Shown here: positions 20,058 through 28,206 of the stretch, piece after piece
Layout: each line of letters starts with the position of its first letter
Position numbering within the stretch: position 1 is the first letter of the stretch
Source: Salegentibacter salinarum
Lineage (GTDB): Bacteria > Bacteroidota > Bacteroidia > Flavobacteriales > Flavobacteriaceae
NCBI RefSeq assembly: GCF_900168115.1
Contig: NZ_FUZC01000017.1
Location: forward strand, 626 to 64,625
Direction of reading: 5' to 3'
DNA: 64,000 nucleotides
Made by a program: the position numbers and the translations under genes
The notes under the pieces: generated by a model
The model's database searches: none
Told to the model about the DNA's origin: nothing
Seen by the model: only the letters and a program-made list of their open reading frames with translations

Positions 20058-20678
20058 GACACCTTTTAATTAAGGCTAACTCACTTTTCTTTTCATAAAC
20101 AATTTCTTTTTTTTTGCTAAATCTAACGGCCCTACCCGTTAGCACCTATAAACCAAATCAAATTTTTCCCAAGGCTCTTTTCCCATAAAGGGTTAGGAGC
20201 ACCCACCCAAGCTATAATTAAAATAGGGCATAAAAACAGCTACCCACGGGATTGTTTAAGAGATTTCCTGCTCCCGCAAGCTAGGAATTAGCGAATACAA
20301 CTGCACTTTGCAATTGGCGACCGCACTGGTCATTGAATAAATTTTAGTGTAGGGATTTTAGTACTATAAAGTTGATATCAATAATCAAATTATCAACAGT
20401 ATTGTAGTCTAAAAAGTGAATTTAGACTGGACTTTTTGGTTTCTTTTTGAAAAGAATATCAAAGGCCGTAAAATCTAAAAAATCGGCTATACCCCGTAAT
20501 GATCGAAATTGAGTATACCAGTTTTGCTTAATTATTTTATATCTTAAAAAAGAGTTCATCCTTTAATTTCTAATGCTAAATAAGTTCTTATTGTAGTAAA
20601 AGAAAAAAAAATTGCTTCCCTATTAGGAATTTTAACTTCTTTTTCGGAAGTTTGAGTATGTTTAAGAGAAAAAATATT
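20058..20678. other. Intergenic region between SusC and the XRE regulators
   Basis: About 620 bp without a gene. It holds the divergent control regions of the SusC operon and the XRE triplet, and one 8-bp inverted repeat at 20406-20428. Otherwise nothing recognisable. Confidence 0.5.
20406..20428. repeat. Inverted repeat AGTCTAAA-N7-TTTAGACT (possible operator)
   Basis: Perfect 8-bp arms separated by 7 bases, about 250 bp upstream of the first XRE gene. It contains the 12-mer AAAAAGTGAATT, which occurs again at 22259-22270 inside another inverted repeat beyond the XRE triplet. Size and symmetry suit a dimeric regulator, but no binding is shown. Confidence 0.35.
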
Positions 20679-21059
20679 ATGAAAATCGGAAAAAATATTA
20701 CGCAAGTACGCGAATCAAAAGGTTATAGTGCTCAATTTGTTGCAGATGGAATAAACATGAAATTGGAAGACTATCTTAAAATAGAACAAGATATACTGGA
20801 TATTACATTGAATCAATTGAATCACCTTGCAGCTATCTTATCCTGTAGCCCTATATACTTGCTTGAATATAAAGAGTCAGGTGGCAGTATCTATAACCAC
20901 TTCGATAACGCAGGAAATAATGGAACTAATATACAAATCCAAGGTGTGGACCAAAAGGAAATCAGAACTGCTTATAAAGAATTGTACAGAGAGGAATTAG
21001 AGCGTATTCCTAAATTAGAAAGATTACTTCGAGATCATAATATAGAATTTGACATTTAA
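20679..21059 (+). CDS. XRE-like helix-turn-helix regulator, copy 1
   Basis: A 126-residue protein starting MKIGKNITQVRE. This start matches the first residues of the two following paralogues and is preferred over a TTG (20652) or ATG (20658) upstream. Residues 1-65 form an HTH_3/XRE-type DNA-binding domain ending in the conserved LSCSPIYLLEY motif, where the paralogues have LECSPIYILNY and LECSPEYLLNY. The C-terminus is helical (ELYREELERIPKLERLL), likely a coiled coil for dimerisation. It opens a three-gene tandem array placed before the capsule locus. Target genes are unknown. Confidence 0.75.
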   Translation: MKIGKNITQVRESKGYSAQFVADGINMKLEDYLKIEQDILDITLNQLNHLAAILSCSPIYLLEYKESGGSIYNHFDNAGNNGTNIQIQGVDQKEIRTAYKELYREELERIPKLERLLRDHNIEFDI

Positions 21060-21064
21060 TATAG

Positions 21065-21454
21065 ATGAAAGTTGGGGATAATATTCGGGAAATCAGAGAG
21101 GTAGAAAGAAACTACAAACGAAGTTTTGTAGCAAAAAGTTTGCAAATTTCAACTCGGGCATATGGAAATATTGAGAATAATATTACTGACTTAACTTTAG
21201 ATCGGCTTGAAGAAATTGCTAAAATCCTTGAGTGTAGTCCTATTTACATACTTAATTATAAAGATTATAAAAAGAAATTTTATGACCACTTTCGTGAAGA
21301 AATAATAAGAAAAACGTCCTTGATTAATCAACAAGTTTACCAGAACCCTCCTTCTCAGAAAATAATAATATTGCAGGAGGAATTACTGAAGAGTGAAAGA
21401 AATCGCATTGCTCTCTTGGAAGCTTTATTACGAAATTATAAAATTAAATTTTAA
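21065..21454 (+). CDS. XRE-like helix-turn-helix regulator, copy 2
   Basis: A 129-residue paralogue of the preceding gene (MKVGDNIREIRE; SFVAKSLQISTRAYGNIE as the HTH; LECSPIYILNY) with a C-terminal helical tail (LQEELLKSERNRIALLEALL). It begins 5 bp after copy 1. The basic recognition-helix region differs from copy 1, so the proteins may recognise related but different sites or form mixed dimers. Confidence 0.75.
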   Translation: MKVGDNIREIREVERNYKRSFVAKSLQISTRAYGNIENNITDLTLDRLEEIAKILECSPIYILNYKDYKKKFYDHFREEIIRKTSLINQQVYQNPPSQKIIILQEELLKSERNRIALLEALLRNYKIKF

Positions 21455-21464
21455 AAACTATACT

Positions 21465-21833
21465 ATGAAAATTGGAGAAAATATTAAGGAAGTAAGGGAG
21501 AAAGAGAGAAAACTAAATAAAGATTTTGTAGCTAAAGCCTTAGGAATTACTACTAAAGCATACAGCAATATTGAAAGTAATAAATCAGACATAACTCTTA
21601 CACGTTTATTTGAAATAGCTGATATCTTAGAATGTAGCCCGGAATATCTTCTTAATTATCAGGATAAACAAACTTTTAGTAATCATTTCAATAATTACGA
21701 AGGCAACAGGGGAGTAAATATTATGTATCAAGGATGCACTTCAGATCATGTTAAGAATTTAGAAAATGCCTTAAAAGATAGTAAAAGAAAACACCAAGAC
21801 CTTGAAGCATCTATTAGAACAAAAAATAATTAA
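21465..21833 (+). CDS. XRE-like helix-turn-helix regulator, copy 3
   Basis: A 122-residue paralogue starting MKIGENIKEVRE at 21465, 10 bp after copy 2. An upstream in-frame ATG at 21393 would overlap copy 2 and lacks family support. The HTH (DFVAKALGITTKAYSNIES) is close to copy 2, and the tail includes NRGVNIMYQG, echoing NGTNIQIQG in copy 1. The array looks like serial tandem duplication with divergence. Confidence 0.75.
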   Translation: MKIGENIKEVREKERKLNKDFVAKALGITTKAYSNIESNKSDITLTRLFEIADILECSPEYLLNYQDKQTFSNHFNNYEGNRGVNIMYQGCTSDHVKNLENALKDSKRKHQDLEASIRTKNN

Positions 21834-21959
21834 ATTTTGCTAAGATGATACTTTACATTCAAATTCTTTCGATAATAAGATCGTCAATAATTACAAAAAA
21901 TTCAAATTAGAATCTCTTCATAATCACCCACTGCAAAGCGGTCATATGTAAATATAACT

Positions 21960-22052
21960 ATGTCGTGGGAAGTTTTATATACCAAACCCAGATGGAAAAA
22001 AGAATTACCGAGTGTTTGGAACAAATGGGGGGTGATCCATAGATATACTTAA
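21960..22052 (+). pseudogene. Relic of a NusG/UpxY-like antiterminator
   Basis: A 30-codon ORF reads MSWEVLYTKPRWKKEL, followed by VWNKWGV. This matches the very start of NusG-family proteins of polysaccharide loci in Bacteroidota (typical pattern W-YVLYTKPRWEKKV, then LNKxGVxAYCP). The frame ends after 30 residues, whereas intact proteins have about 160-180, and no continuation was seen in other frames. UpxY-type antiterminators normally stand first in capsule operons, just where this relic lies. Confidence 0.5.
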
Positions 22053-22239
22053 TTTTGTTCCGGCAGATTTTCTGCATATCCCAAGCGACTTTATTTTAAT
22101 CAGGAAATTTTCATAATATTTTCTAGGGAAAAATCCAAAAATGCTTTCATGGACTAAAGAAATTCTAATCGTTTTCTGATGCTATATGTATTAGAATAAT
22201 ACCAAGAAACATAACAATAACCTTAATGATCGGTCACAT

Positions 22240-22272
22240 TTAATTCATTTTCACTAACAAAAAGTGAATTAA
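22240..22272. repeat. Inverted repeat TTAATTCA...TGAATTAA upstream of the capsule promoter
   Basis: Perfect 8-bp arms with an inner alternative pairing (TTCACT/AAGTGAA). It shares the 12-mer AAAAAGTGAATT with the repeat at 20406-20428. It lies about 50-85 bp upstream of the candidate capsule promoter and could be an operator. Confidence 0.35.
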
Positions 22273-22324
22273 ATTTGATAATTTGTGAAAGTTAATTTTA
22301 GTTAAGAATTTTAACATATTGGAC

Positions 22325-22356
22325 TTGGCAGGGCTCTTAGATGTGTTCTATCTTCG
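22325..22356 (+). promoter_or_regulatory. Candidate promoter of the capsule operon
   Basis: TATCTTCG at 22349-22356 matches the Bacteroidota -7 element TAnnTTTG with one mismatch. A TTGG lies 20-21 bases upstream (from 22325), at -33 spacing. It would give a leader of about 420 bases before the first gene. Confidence 0.35.
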
Positions 22357-22784
22357 CGGCTTTAACGGAAAACAAATTCTATTTACGCTTTTCCATAATT
22401 TTTTCAAATTGTTGTCGTTATTAAGGGCAACAACTGTAAAAAAAGTTGGTAATTAAAAGTTACAGCGAGCGATAAAATGGGACTCACTGTGGCGAAGCCG
22501 TATTCAGTTGGCAGTGGTGAGATGGCAGATTCCAGCCTTTTACCGGCCGAAAACGGACATCCTTAAAAACCAAATCTATCGTCTACGGACTAACAACTGA
22601 CAAATAATCATTTTGCAGCTCCCTACAATTGCAAAATACCTAAACCTTTTTATGGTGTAACTCACCTCCGTACTCCGACGGAAAAAAAATCTAAATTTTC
22701 AGCAACAGTAACTGAAGCGCTTGTAAAAGTGTTTAAAGCCATGCTTTTGTCTTAAAATCACTGACTGATCAAAGAATAATAGAA

Positions 22785-24140
22785 ATGAACGAAAACATTA
22801 AAATTGCAGTAATAGGCCTTGGATACGTAGGGCTGCCACTGGCGAGGCTTTTCGCTACTAAATTTCCCGTAGTTGGATTTGATATAAATGCCGCAAGGGT
22901 AGAAGAGCTTAAAAAAGGCCATGATAGTACATTGGAAGTTGAGGATGAGATTCTAAAAGCAATTTTGGTTAACAGCATTTATGAATTTAAAAAACAACCT
23001 ACACTGGAACTGACGGGTGAAGTAGACAAAGTAGATGTTACCCCGAGTGCAGTCGAGGAGTCTGGCTTATTCGTTACGCGTGACTTGGGGGATATTTCCG
23101 ATTGTAACTACTACATTATTACAGTTCCAACCCCAATAGATAAAAACAATCGCCCTGACCTTACCCCGCTTTACAAATCCAGCGAGAGCGTGGCTAAGGT
23201 TTTAAAGAAAGGCGATATTGTGATCTACGAATCTACCGTATACCCGGGCGTAACCGAAGACGAATGTGTGCCGGTGCTGGAGAAACACAGCGGACTCAAA
23301 TTCAACGAAGACTTCTTTGTGGGCTACTCACCGGAAAGAATTAACCCCGGAGATAAAGAGCATACGGTAGAGAAAATCTTAAAGGTAACCGCGGGCTCTA
23401 CTCCTGAAATAGGAAAAAAAGTAGATAAGCTTTATAAAGAGGTAATTACTGCAGGTACCCACCTGGCGCCAACGATTAAAGTAGCTGAAGCTGCTAAGGT
23501 GATAGAGAATTCCCAACGAGATATCAATATTGCTTTTGTAAACGAGTTGGCAAAGATCTTTAATAAGATGAATATTGACACCCAGGATGTTTTGGAAGCC
23601 GCAGGAACAAAATGGAACTTCTTACCCTTTAAACCCGGTCTTGTAGGTGGGCATTGTATTGGCGTAGACCCATACTACCTGGCGCAAAAAGCACAGGAGC
23701 TGGGTTATCACCCGGAAATCATCCTGGCAGGAAGACGTATGAACGACTCTATGGGAAAATACGTAGCCGGGGAAGTAATAAAGCTGATGTTGCAAAACGA
23801 TTTAAAAGTAAAAGGTGCCGACATTTTGGTAATGGGAATAACCTTTAAGGAAAACTGTCCTGATGTGCGGAATACCAAAGTGGTAGATGTAGTTAAAGAG
23901 CTACAATCTTACGGTACCAACATTACAATCTACGATCCCCTTGCAAACCCGGAAGAGGTAAAACACGAATATGGCTTGCAAAACACCAGGCAACTACCTA
24001 AACAAAAGTTTAGTGCAGTGGTTTTAACTGTAGCTCATAAGGAGTTTTTAGAGATGGATCTGGAGCAGTTTAAAGCAGAAAAGGCGGTGGTATATGATGT
24101 AAAGGGAGTTTTAGAAGAGAAAGCCAGTTCGAAACTTTAA
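22785..24140 (+). CDS. tviB: UDP-N-acetylhexosamine 6-dehydrogenase (TviB/WbpO type)
   Basis: A 451-residue nucleotide-sugar dehydrogenase that oxidises UDP-GlcNAc or UDP-GalNAc to the uronic acid with two NAD+. Visible: the Rossmann motif VIGLGYVGLPLA near the N-terminus, VPTPID, ESTVYPG, YSPERINPGD, and the catalytic Cys291 in GGHCIGVDPYY. The neighbouring KWNFLPFKPGLV is typical of the TviB/WbpO branch rather than WecC. The family is usually about 425-430 residues; the extra length fits an in-frame palindromic-repeat insertion near residues 76-100. It opens the capsule operon, and rmlB follows after 5 bp. Uronic acid made here could be amidated by the asparagine-synthetase-like protein downstream. 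Confidence 0.88.
   Translation: MNENIKIAVIGLGYVGLPLARLFATKFPVVGFDINAARVEELKKGHDSTLEVEDEILKAILVNSIYEFKKQPTLELTGEVDKVDVTPSAVEESGLFVTRDLGDISDCNYYIITVPTPIDKNNRPDLTPLYKSSESVAKVLKKGDIVIYESTVYPGVTEDECVPVLEKHSGLKFNEDFFVGYSPERINPGDKEHTVEKILKVTAGSTPEIGKKVDKLYKEVITAGTHLAPTIKVAEAAKVIENSQRDINIAFVNELAKIFNKMNIDTQDVLEAAGTKWNFLPFKPGLVGGHCIGVDPYYLAQKAQELGYHPEIILAGRRMNDSMGKYVAGEVIKLMLQNDLKVKGADILVMGITFKENCPDVRNTKVVDVVKELQSYGTNITIYDPLANPEEVKHEYGLQNTRQLPKQKFSAVVLTVAHKEFLEMDLEQFKAEKAVVYDVKGVLEEKASSKL
23008..23085 (+). repeat. Palindromic repeat element inserted in frame in tviB
   Basis: The segment around 23041-23060 (CCCCGAGTGCAGTCGAGGAG) resembles the 'CTCGAGCGCAGTCGAG' palindromic elements scattered between genes in many Bacteroidota. 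It interrupts a normally short loop of the dehydrogenase (residues about 76-100, including VTPSAVEESG) without breaking the frame. Limits are approximate. Confidence 0.5.
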
Positions 24141-24145
24141 ATAAT

Positions 24146-25213
24146 ATGGAATTTCAAAACAGAAAAATATTAATAACGGGTGGGGCCGGATTTATAGGTT
24201 CTCACGTAGTCCGCCTTTTCGTGAAAAAATATCCTGAATACCAGATATATAATCTAGATGCATTAACCTATGCCGGCAATCTGGAGAATTTAAAGGATAT
24301 TGAAACTGCAAGTAATTACACTTTTATCAAAGGTGATATAATAGATGCTAATTTTATTAATACTCTTTTTATAGAGTATGATTTTGATTCAGTTATTCAT
24401 TTAGCCGCCGAATCCCATGTGGACCGATCCATTACTGATCCCTTGGCTTTTGTCAAGACTAATGTACTCGGAACTATGAATCTATTAAATGCAGCAAAAG
24501 AAAACTGGAAAAAGAACTTTCAAAATAAACTGTTCTATCACATTAGCACTGATGAAGTCTATGGTAGTTTAGGTGCAAGTGGTTTATTTACGGAAGAAAC
24601 TTCCTATGACCCTAATTCCCCTTATTCTGCCAGTAAAGCAAGTTCCGATCATTTTGTAAGGGCATATGGAGAATCTTATGGTCTGCCATTTATAATTAGT
24701 AATTGTTCCAATAACTATGGTTCCAATCAATTTCCAGAAAAACTGATTCCTCTTTTTATTAATAATATTTTAAAAGAAAAATCGCTACCAGTTTATGGCG
24801 ATGGAAACTATACGCGGGACTGGCTTTTTGTTCAAGACCATGCTGAAGCGATTGAATTGATTTTTCAAAGAGGTAGAAGATTTGAAACTTACAATATCGG
24901 TGGTTTTAATGAATGGAAAAATATAGATTTGGTGAAATTACTTTGCTTACAAATGGATGAAAAGTTAGGTAGAGATAAAGGAACCTCCGAAGAACTTATT
25001 ACTTATGTTAAAGACCGTCCTGGGCATGACCTTCGTTATGCCATTGATGCAACTAAAATCAACTCTGAACTTGAATGGAAACCAAGTGTAACTTTTGAAG
25101 AAGGCCTCAGCAGAACTATAGATTGGTACCTTGCAAACCAGGAATGGCTTAGTAATGTTACTTCCGGCAGTTATCAAGACTACTATATTAAACAATATCA
25201 GAAATCCATATAA
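24146..25213 (+). CDS. rmlB: dTDP-glucose 4,6-dehydratase
   Basis: A 355-residue extended short-chain dehydrogenase/reductase. It has an NAD-binding GGAGFIGSHVV motif, the catalytic STDEVYG segment and the YxxxK pair Y160/K164 in YSASKAS, with family motifs AAESHVDRSI and SNNYGSNQFPEKLIP. It converts dTDP-glucose to dTDP-4-keto-6-deoxyglucose, the precursor used by the WecE aminotransferase two genes further on. Normal length. It lies 5 bp after the dehydrogenase; the DNA becomes visibly more AT-rich from here. Confidence 0.95.
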   Translation: MEFQNRKILITGGAGFIGSHVVRLFVKKYPEYQIYNLDALTYAGNLENLKDIETASNYTFIKGDIIDANFINTLFIEYDFDSVIHLAAESHVDRSITDPLAFVKTNVLGTMNLLNAAKENWKKNFQNKLFYHISTDEVYGSLGASGLFTEETSYDPNSPYSASKASSDHFVRAYGESYGLPFIISNCSNNYGSNQFPEKLIPLFINNILKEKSLPVYGDGNYTRDWLFVQDHAEAIELIFQRGRRFETYNIGGFNEWKNIDLVKLLCLQMDEKLGRDKGTSEELITYVKDRPGHDLRYAIDATKINSELEWKPSVTFEEGLSRTIDWYLANQEWLSNVTSGSYQDYYIKQYQKSI

Positions 25214-25265
25214 TATGCAAAATCGGGCATTCGTGTTGTTAATAATCTATGAAATCAGTATTTAA

Positions 25266-26135
25266 ATGAAAGGAATAATTCTCGCAGGAGGCTCTGGAAC
25301 CAGGCTACATCCTTTAACTAAGGTAGTATCTAAACAACTATTGCCCGTTTATGATAAACCGATGATATATTATCCGTTGTCCGTTTTAATGTTGGCGGGA
25401 ATAAAGGATATTCTAATAATTTCCACTCCTAGTGACTTGCCTAATTTTAAGAACTTATTTGGTAACGGAAGTCATTTAGGATTAAATTTTCAATATGCTG
25501 AACAGCCGTTCCCTGACGGCTTAGCCCAAGCATTTATTATAGGAGAAGATTTTATTGGGAATGACGATGTTTGTTTAGTATTGGGGGATAATATTTTTTA
25601 TGGCGCCGGCTTGCAGAAATTGTTATCTGATTCCGTCGAGACAGTGAAAGAGGAAAAAAAAGCTGTTGTTTTTGGGTATTATGTAGAAGATCCCGAGCGG
25701 TATGGAGTGGCGGAATTTGATGAGAAAAAAAATGTTTTAAGTATCGAAGAAAAGCCTGAACGTCCTAAATCAAATCATGCGGTTATTGGTCTGTATTTTT
25801 ACCCTAACTCTGTAATAGAAATAGCAAGAAAGGTAAAACCTTCTTTGCGTGGAGAACTAGAAATTACTTCTGTAAACCAGGATTATTTAAAGAAAGAGGA
25901 GTTAAAGGTTCAGATTATGAGCCGGGGGTATGCATGGCTCGATACCGGGACACATGAGGCTCTTACAGAAGCCACAGAATTTGTAAAGGCAGTCGAAAAA
26001 AGAACAGGTTTAAAAATTGCTTGCATTGAAGAGATAGCGTACCGAATGAAGTTCATTGATAGAAATCAAATTGAAAAACTGGCCAATGAAGATGCAAAAA
26101 GTAGTTATCACCAGTATTTAAATAGGATATTTTAA
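25266..26135 (+). CDS. rmlA: Glucose-1-phosphate thymidylyltransferase
   Basis: A 289-residue nucleotidyltransferase with the N-terminal signature [11 protein letters not shown] and downstream [23 protein letters not shown], and [14 protein letters not shown], all standard for RmlA/RffH. It makes dTDP-glucose from glucose-1-phosphate and dTTP. It is followed after 2 bp by the formyltransferase gene. There are no rmlC or rmlD genes in the window, so the product is not dTDP-rhamnose here but probably a 4-amino-4,6-dideoxy sugar. Confidence 0.95.
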   Translation: MKGIILAGGSGTRLHPLTKVVSKQLLPVYDKPMIYYPLSVLMLAGIKDILIISTPSDLPNFKNLFGNGSHLGLNFQYAEQPFPDGLAQAFIIGEDFIGNDDVCLVLGDNIFYGAGLQKLLSDSVETVKEEKKAVVFGYYVEDPERYGVAEFDEKKNVLSIEEKPERPKSNHAVIGLYFYPNSVIEIARKVKPSLRGELEITSVNQDYLKKEELKVQIMSRGYAWLDTGTHEALTEATEFVKAVEKRTGLKIACIEEIAYRMKFIDRNQIEKLANEDAKSSYHQYLNRIF

Positions 26136-26137
26136 AG

Positions 26138-27010
26138 ATGAAAGTAACTCTATTTCTGCTAAATAAAAAAGGATATCAGTCCTTAAAAAGTGTTCTAATA
26201 GAAAATAAACTAAAGCAACTAATTGAATTGGTGGTTATAGCTAGGGATGAAGGAAATAAGGAGGACTATTACGAGGAAATAAAAAATCTTTGCGAGGCAA
26301 ATTCAATCCCATACATAGATAGGAAAGATTTTGCTAAAGTTAATACCCTGTATTCGATTGCAATTGGTTGGAAATGGTTATTATTTAATATTCCTAACTT
26401 AATTGTTTTCCATGACTCATTATTACCTAAATATAGAGGTTTTGCGCCTTTACCAAATATGTTGATCAATGGTGAGAATCAATTAGCAGCTACCTCCCTT
26501 TTTGCTTCTGAGCGAATGGATGAAGGAAATATCATTTTTCAAAAAGTCATAGAAGTAGATTACCCGTTAAAAATTAAAGATGCTATTAATTTAATAGCCG
26601 GTTTATATTCAGAAATAATTTTGGAAATATTGACTTATGTAAATCAAGCAAAAAAATTACCATCTTCTCTTCAAGATCACTCTAAAGCCACTTATAGTAT
26701 TTGGAGAGATGACGAAGATTATTTTATTGACTGGACAATGGGTGCACATTTTATCGAAAGATTTGTAAATGCTGTGGGATTCCCATATGATGGAGCAAAG
26801 ACCAATCTCGATGATGAAATTATAAGAATTAGCGATGTAGAAGTTATAAGAAACTTCAAGTTGGAATTGATACATCCTGGGAAAATTTTAATGTTTAATA
26901 ATAAAAGACCAATTGTAGTTTGTGGACAGGATGCCATTATGATAAAACAAGCCTATCATATGGATGGAAAACCATATCAATTTAATAAATTAAGAAAGCG
27001 ACTAAAATGA
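26138..27010 (+). CDS. Sugar N-formyltransferase (methionyl-tRNA formyltransferase fold)
   Basis: A 290-residue protein with the formyl-transferase core FHDSLLPKYRGFAP (His92) and ERMDEGNIIF (Asp128), the catalytic His and Asp of the family. The usual Asn two residues before the His (N-x-H) is Val90 here. It lacks the C-terminal tRNA-binding part typical of Fmt. Enzymes of this kind use N10-formyl-tetrahydrofolate to formylate an amino sugar nucleotide. Its stop overlaps the start of wecE by 4 bp, so its likely substrate is dTDP-4-amino-4,6-dideoxygalactose made by WecE. Substrate is inferred from context. Confidence 0.75.
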   Translation: MKVTLFLLNKKGYQSLKSVLIENKLKQLIELVVIARDEGNKEDYYEEIKNLCEANSIPYIDRKDFAKVNTLYSIAIGWKWLLFNIPNLIVFHDSLLPKYRGFAPLPNMLINGENQLAATSLFASERMDEGNIIFQKVIEVDYPLKIKDAINLIAGLYSEIILEILTYVNQAKKLPSSLQDHSKATYSIWRDDEDYFIDWTMGAHFIERFVNAVGFPYDGAKTNLDDEIIRISDVEVIRNFKLELIHPGKILMFNNKRPIVVCGQDAIMIKQAYHMDGKPYQFNKLRKRLK

Positions 27011-28206
27011 AAATTCCTTTTAACAAACCTTACATGACGGGTAAGGAAGCACATTACATGTATGATGCGGTCCATACAGGTAAAATCTCAGGGAACGGAA
27101 AATATACTAAGAAGTGCCAGAAATATTTAAAAGAACTTTTCGGCTTTGGAAAGTGTCTTCTTACTACATCTTGTACAGATGCCTTGGAAATGGCTGCAAT
27201 TTTAATTGATATCAAACCGGGAGATGAAGTGATTATGCCTTCTTACACTTTTGTTTCCACTTCAAATGCTTTTATCCTTCGTGGTGCAAAAATTATTTTT
27301 GCAGACAGCAGAAAAGATCATCCCGGAATGGACGAAGACAGTCTTGAAGACTTGATAACTGAAAGAACAAAGGCAATAGTTCCTGTTCATTATGCCGGTG
27401 TGGCTTGCCATATGGACAAAATAATGGATTTGGCAGATAGATATAATCTTTTTGTAATTGAAGACGCAGCACAGGCTATCGACAGTTATTATACGGGAAG
27501 GAATGGTATTAAAAAGGCACTGGGTTCTATCGGGCATTTAGCTGCATTTTCATTTCACGAGACAAAAAATATAATTTCAGGAGAAGGAGGCATGTTAGCT
27601 ATTAATGACCTCCATTTTGCAGAAAGAGCCGAAATCATATGGGAGAAGGGAACAAACCGTTCTGCTTTTTTTCGCGGGGAAGTTGATAAATATGGCTGGG
27701 TAGACATAGGTAGTTCATTTTTGCCGTCAGATATTATCGCTGCTTTTTTATATGCCCAGGTAGAAAATATTGAGAATATTCAATGCAAAAGAAAGGAATT
27801 GTGGAACAATTATAATAACAGTTTCTGTGGAATTCTTGATAAGGTTAACAAGGTGCAACTACCTTTCGTGCCCGAATATGCGAGCAATAACGCGCATATG
27901 TATTATTTAATTTGCAGTAATGCCAGAGAGAGAGAGAAGTTGATAGATCATTTAAAGACAGACGGTATTCTTGCTGTATTTCATTATTTATCACTTCATA
28001 AAAGCAAATTCTATGAAGATAAATATGAAGGAGAAAAATTAGAAGTGAGTGAGTCTTATTCAGACTATCTTGTAAGGCTTCCATTATTCTATGAATTAAC
28101 TGAAATGGAACAGGATAAAATAATTAAATCTGTTCTAGAATTTTATAATACCTACTCTATTGAAGAAGATAATACACATAGCCTCAGACGAAAAGTTTAT
28201 AAATAG
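27007..28206 (+). CDS. wecE: dTDP-4-amino-4,6-dideoxygalactose transaminase
   Basis: A 399-residue DegT/DnrJ/EryC1 aminotransferase with PLP lysine K187 in SFHETKN. It is co-linear with E. coli WecE/RffA, sharing MPSYTFVSTSNAFILRGAKI, VPVHYAGVAC, EKGTNRSAFFRG and FHYLSLH. It transfers an amino group from glutamate to dTDP-4-keto-6-deoxyglucose, giving dTDP-Fuc4N. Overlaps of 4 bp upstream and 47 bp downstream indicate translational coupling with the formyltransferase and the GT56 transferase that would modify and use its product. Confidence 0.9.
   Translation: MKIPFNKPYMTGKEAHYMYDAVHTGKISGNGKYTKKCQKYLKELFGFGKCLLTTSCTDALEMAAILIDIKPGDEVIMPSYTFVSTSNAFILRGAKIIFADSRKDHPGMDEDSLEDLITERTKAIVPVHYAGVACHMDKIMDLADRYNLFVIEDAAQAIDSYYTGRNGIKKALGSIGHLAAFSFHETKNIISGEGGMLAINDLHFAERAEIIWEKGTNRSAFFRGEVDKYGWVDIGSSFLPSDIIAAFLYAQVENIENIQCKRKELWNNYNNSFCGILDKVNKVQLPFVPEYASNNAHMYYLICSNAREREKLIDHLKTDGILAVFHYLSLHKSKFYEDKYEGEKLEVSESYSDYLVRLPLFYELTEMEQDKIIKSVLEFYNTYSIEEDNTHSLRRKVYK

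Larger units (their letters stand above)
21834..22784. other. Long leader/intergenic region before the capsule locus
   Basis: About 950 bp. Contents that can be supported: a NusG-like relic (21960-22052), an inverted repeat (22240-22272), a candidate promoter (22325-22356) and a long leader of about 430 bases with short hairpins, for example ATTTTGCA/TGCAAAAT near 22611-22638. No intact gene is seen. Confidence 0.55.

Noticed and set aside
22441-22784. Possible riboswitch or structured leader before tviB
   Set aside because: Only short hairpins; no known riboswitch core was recognised.
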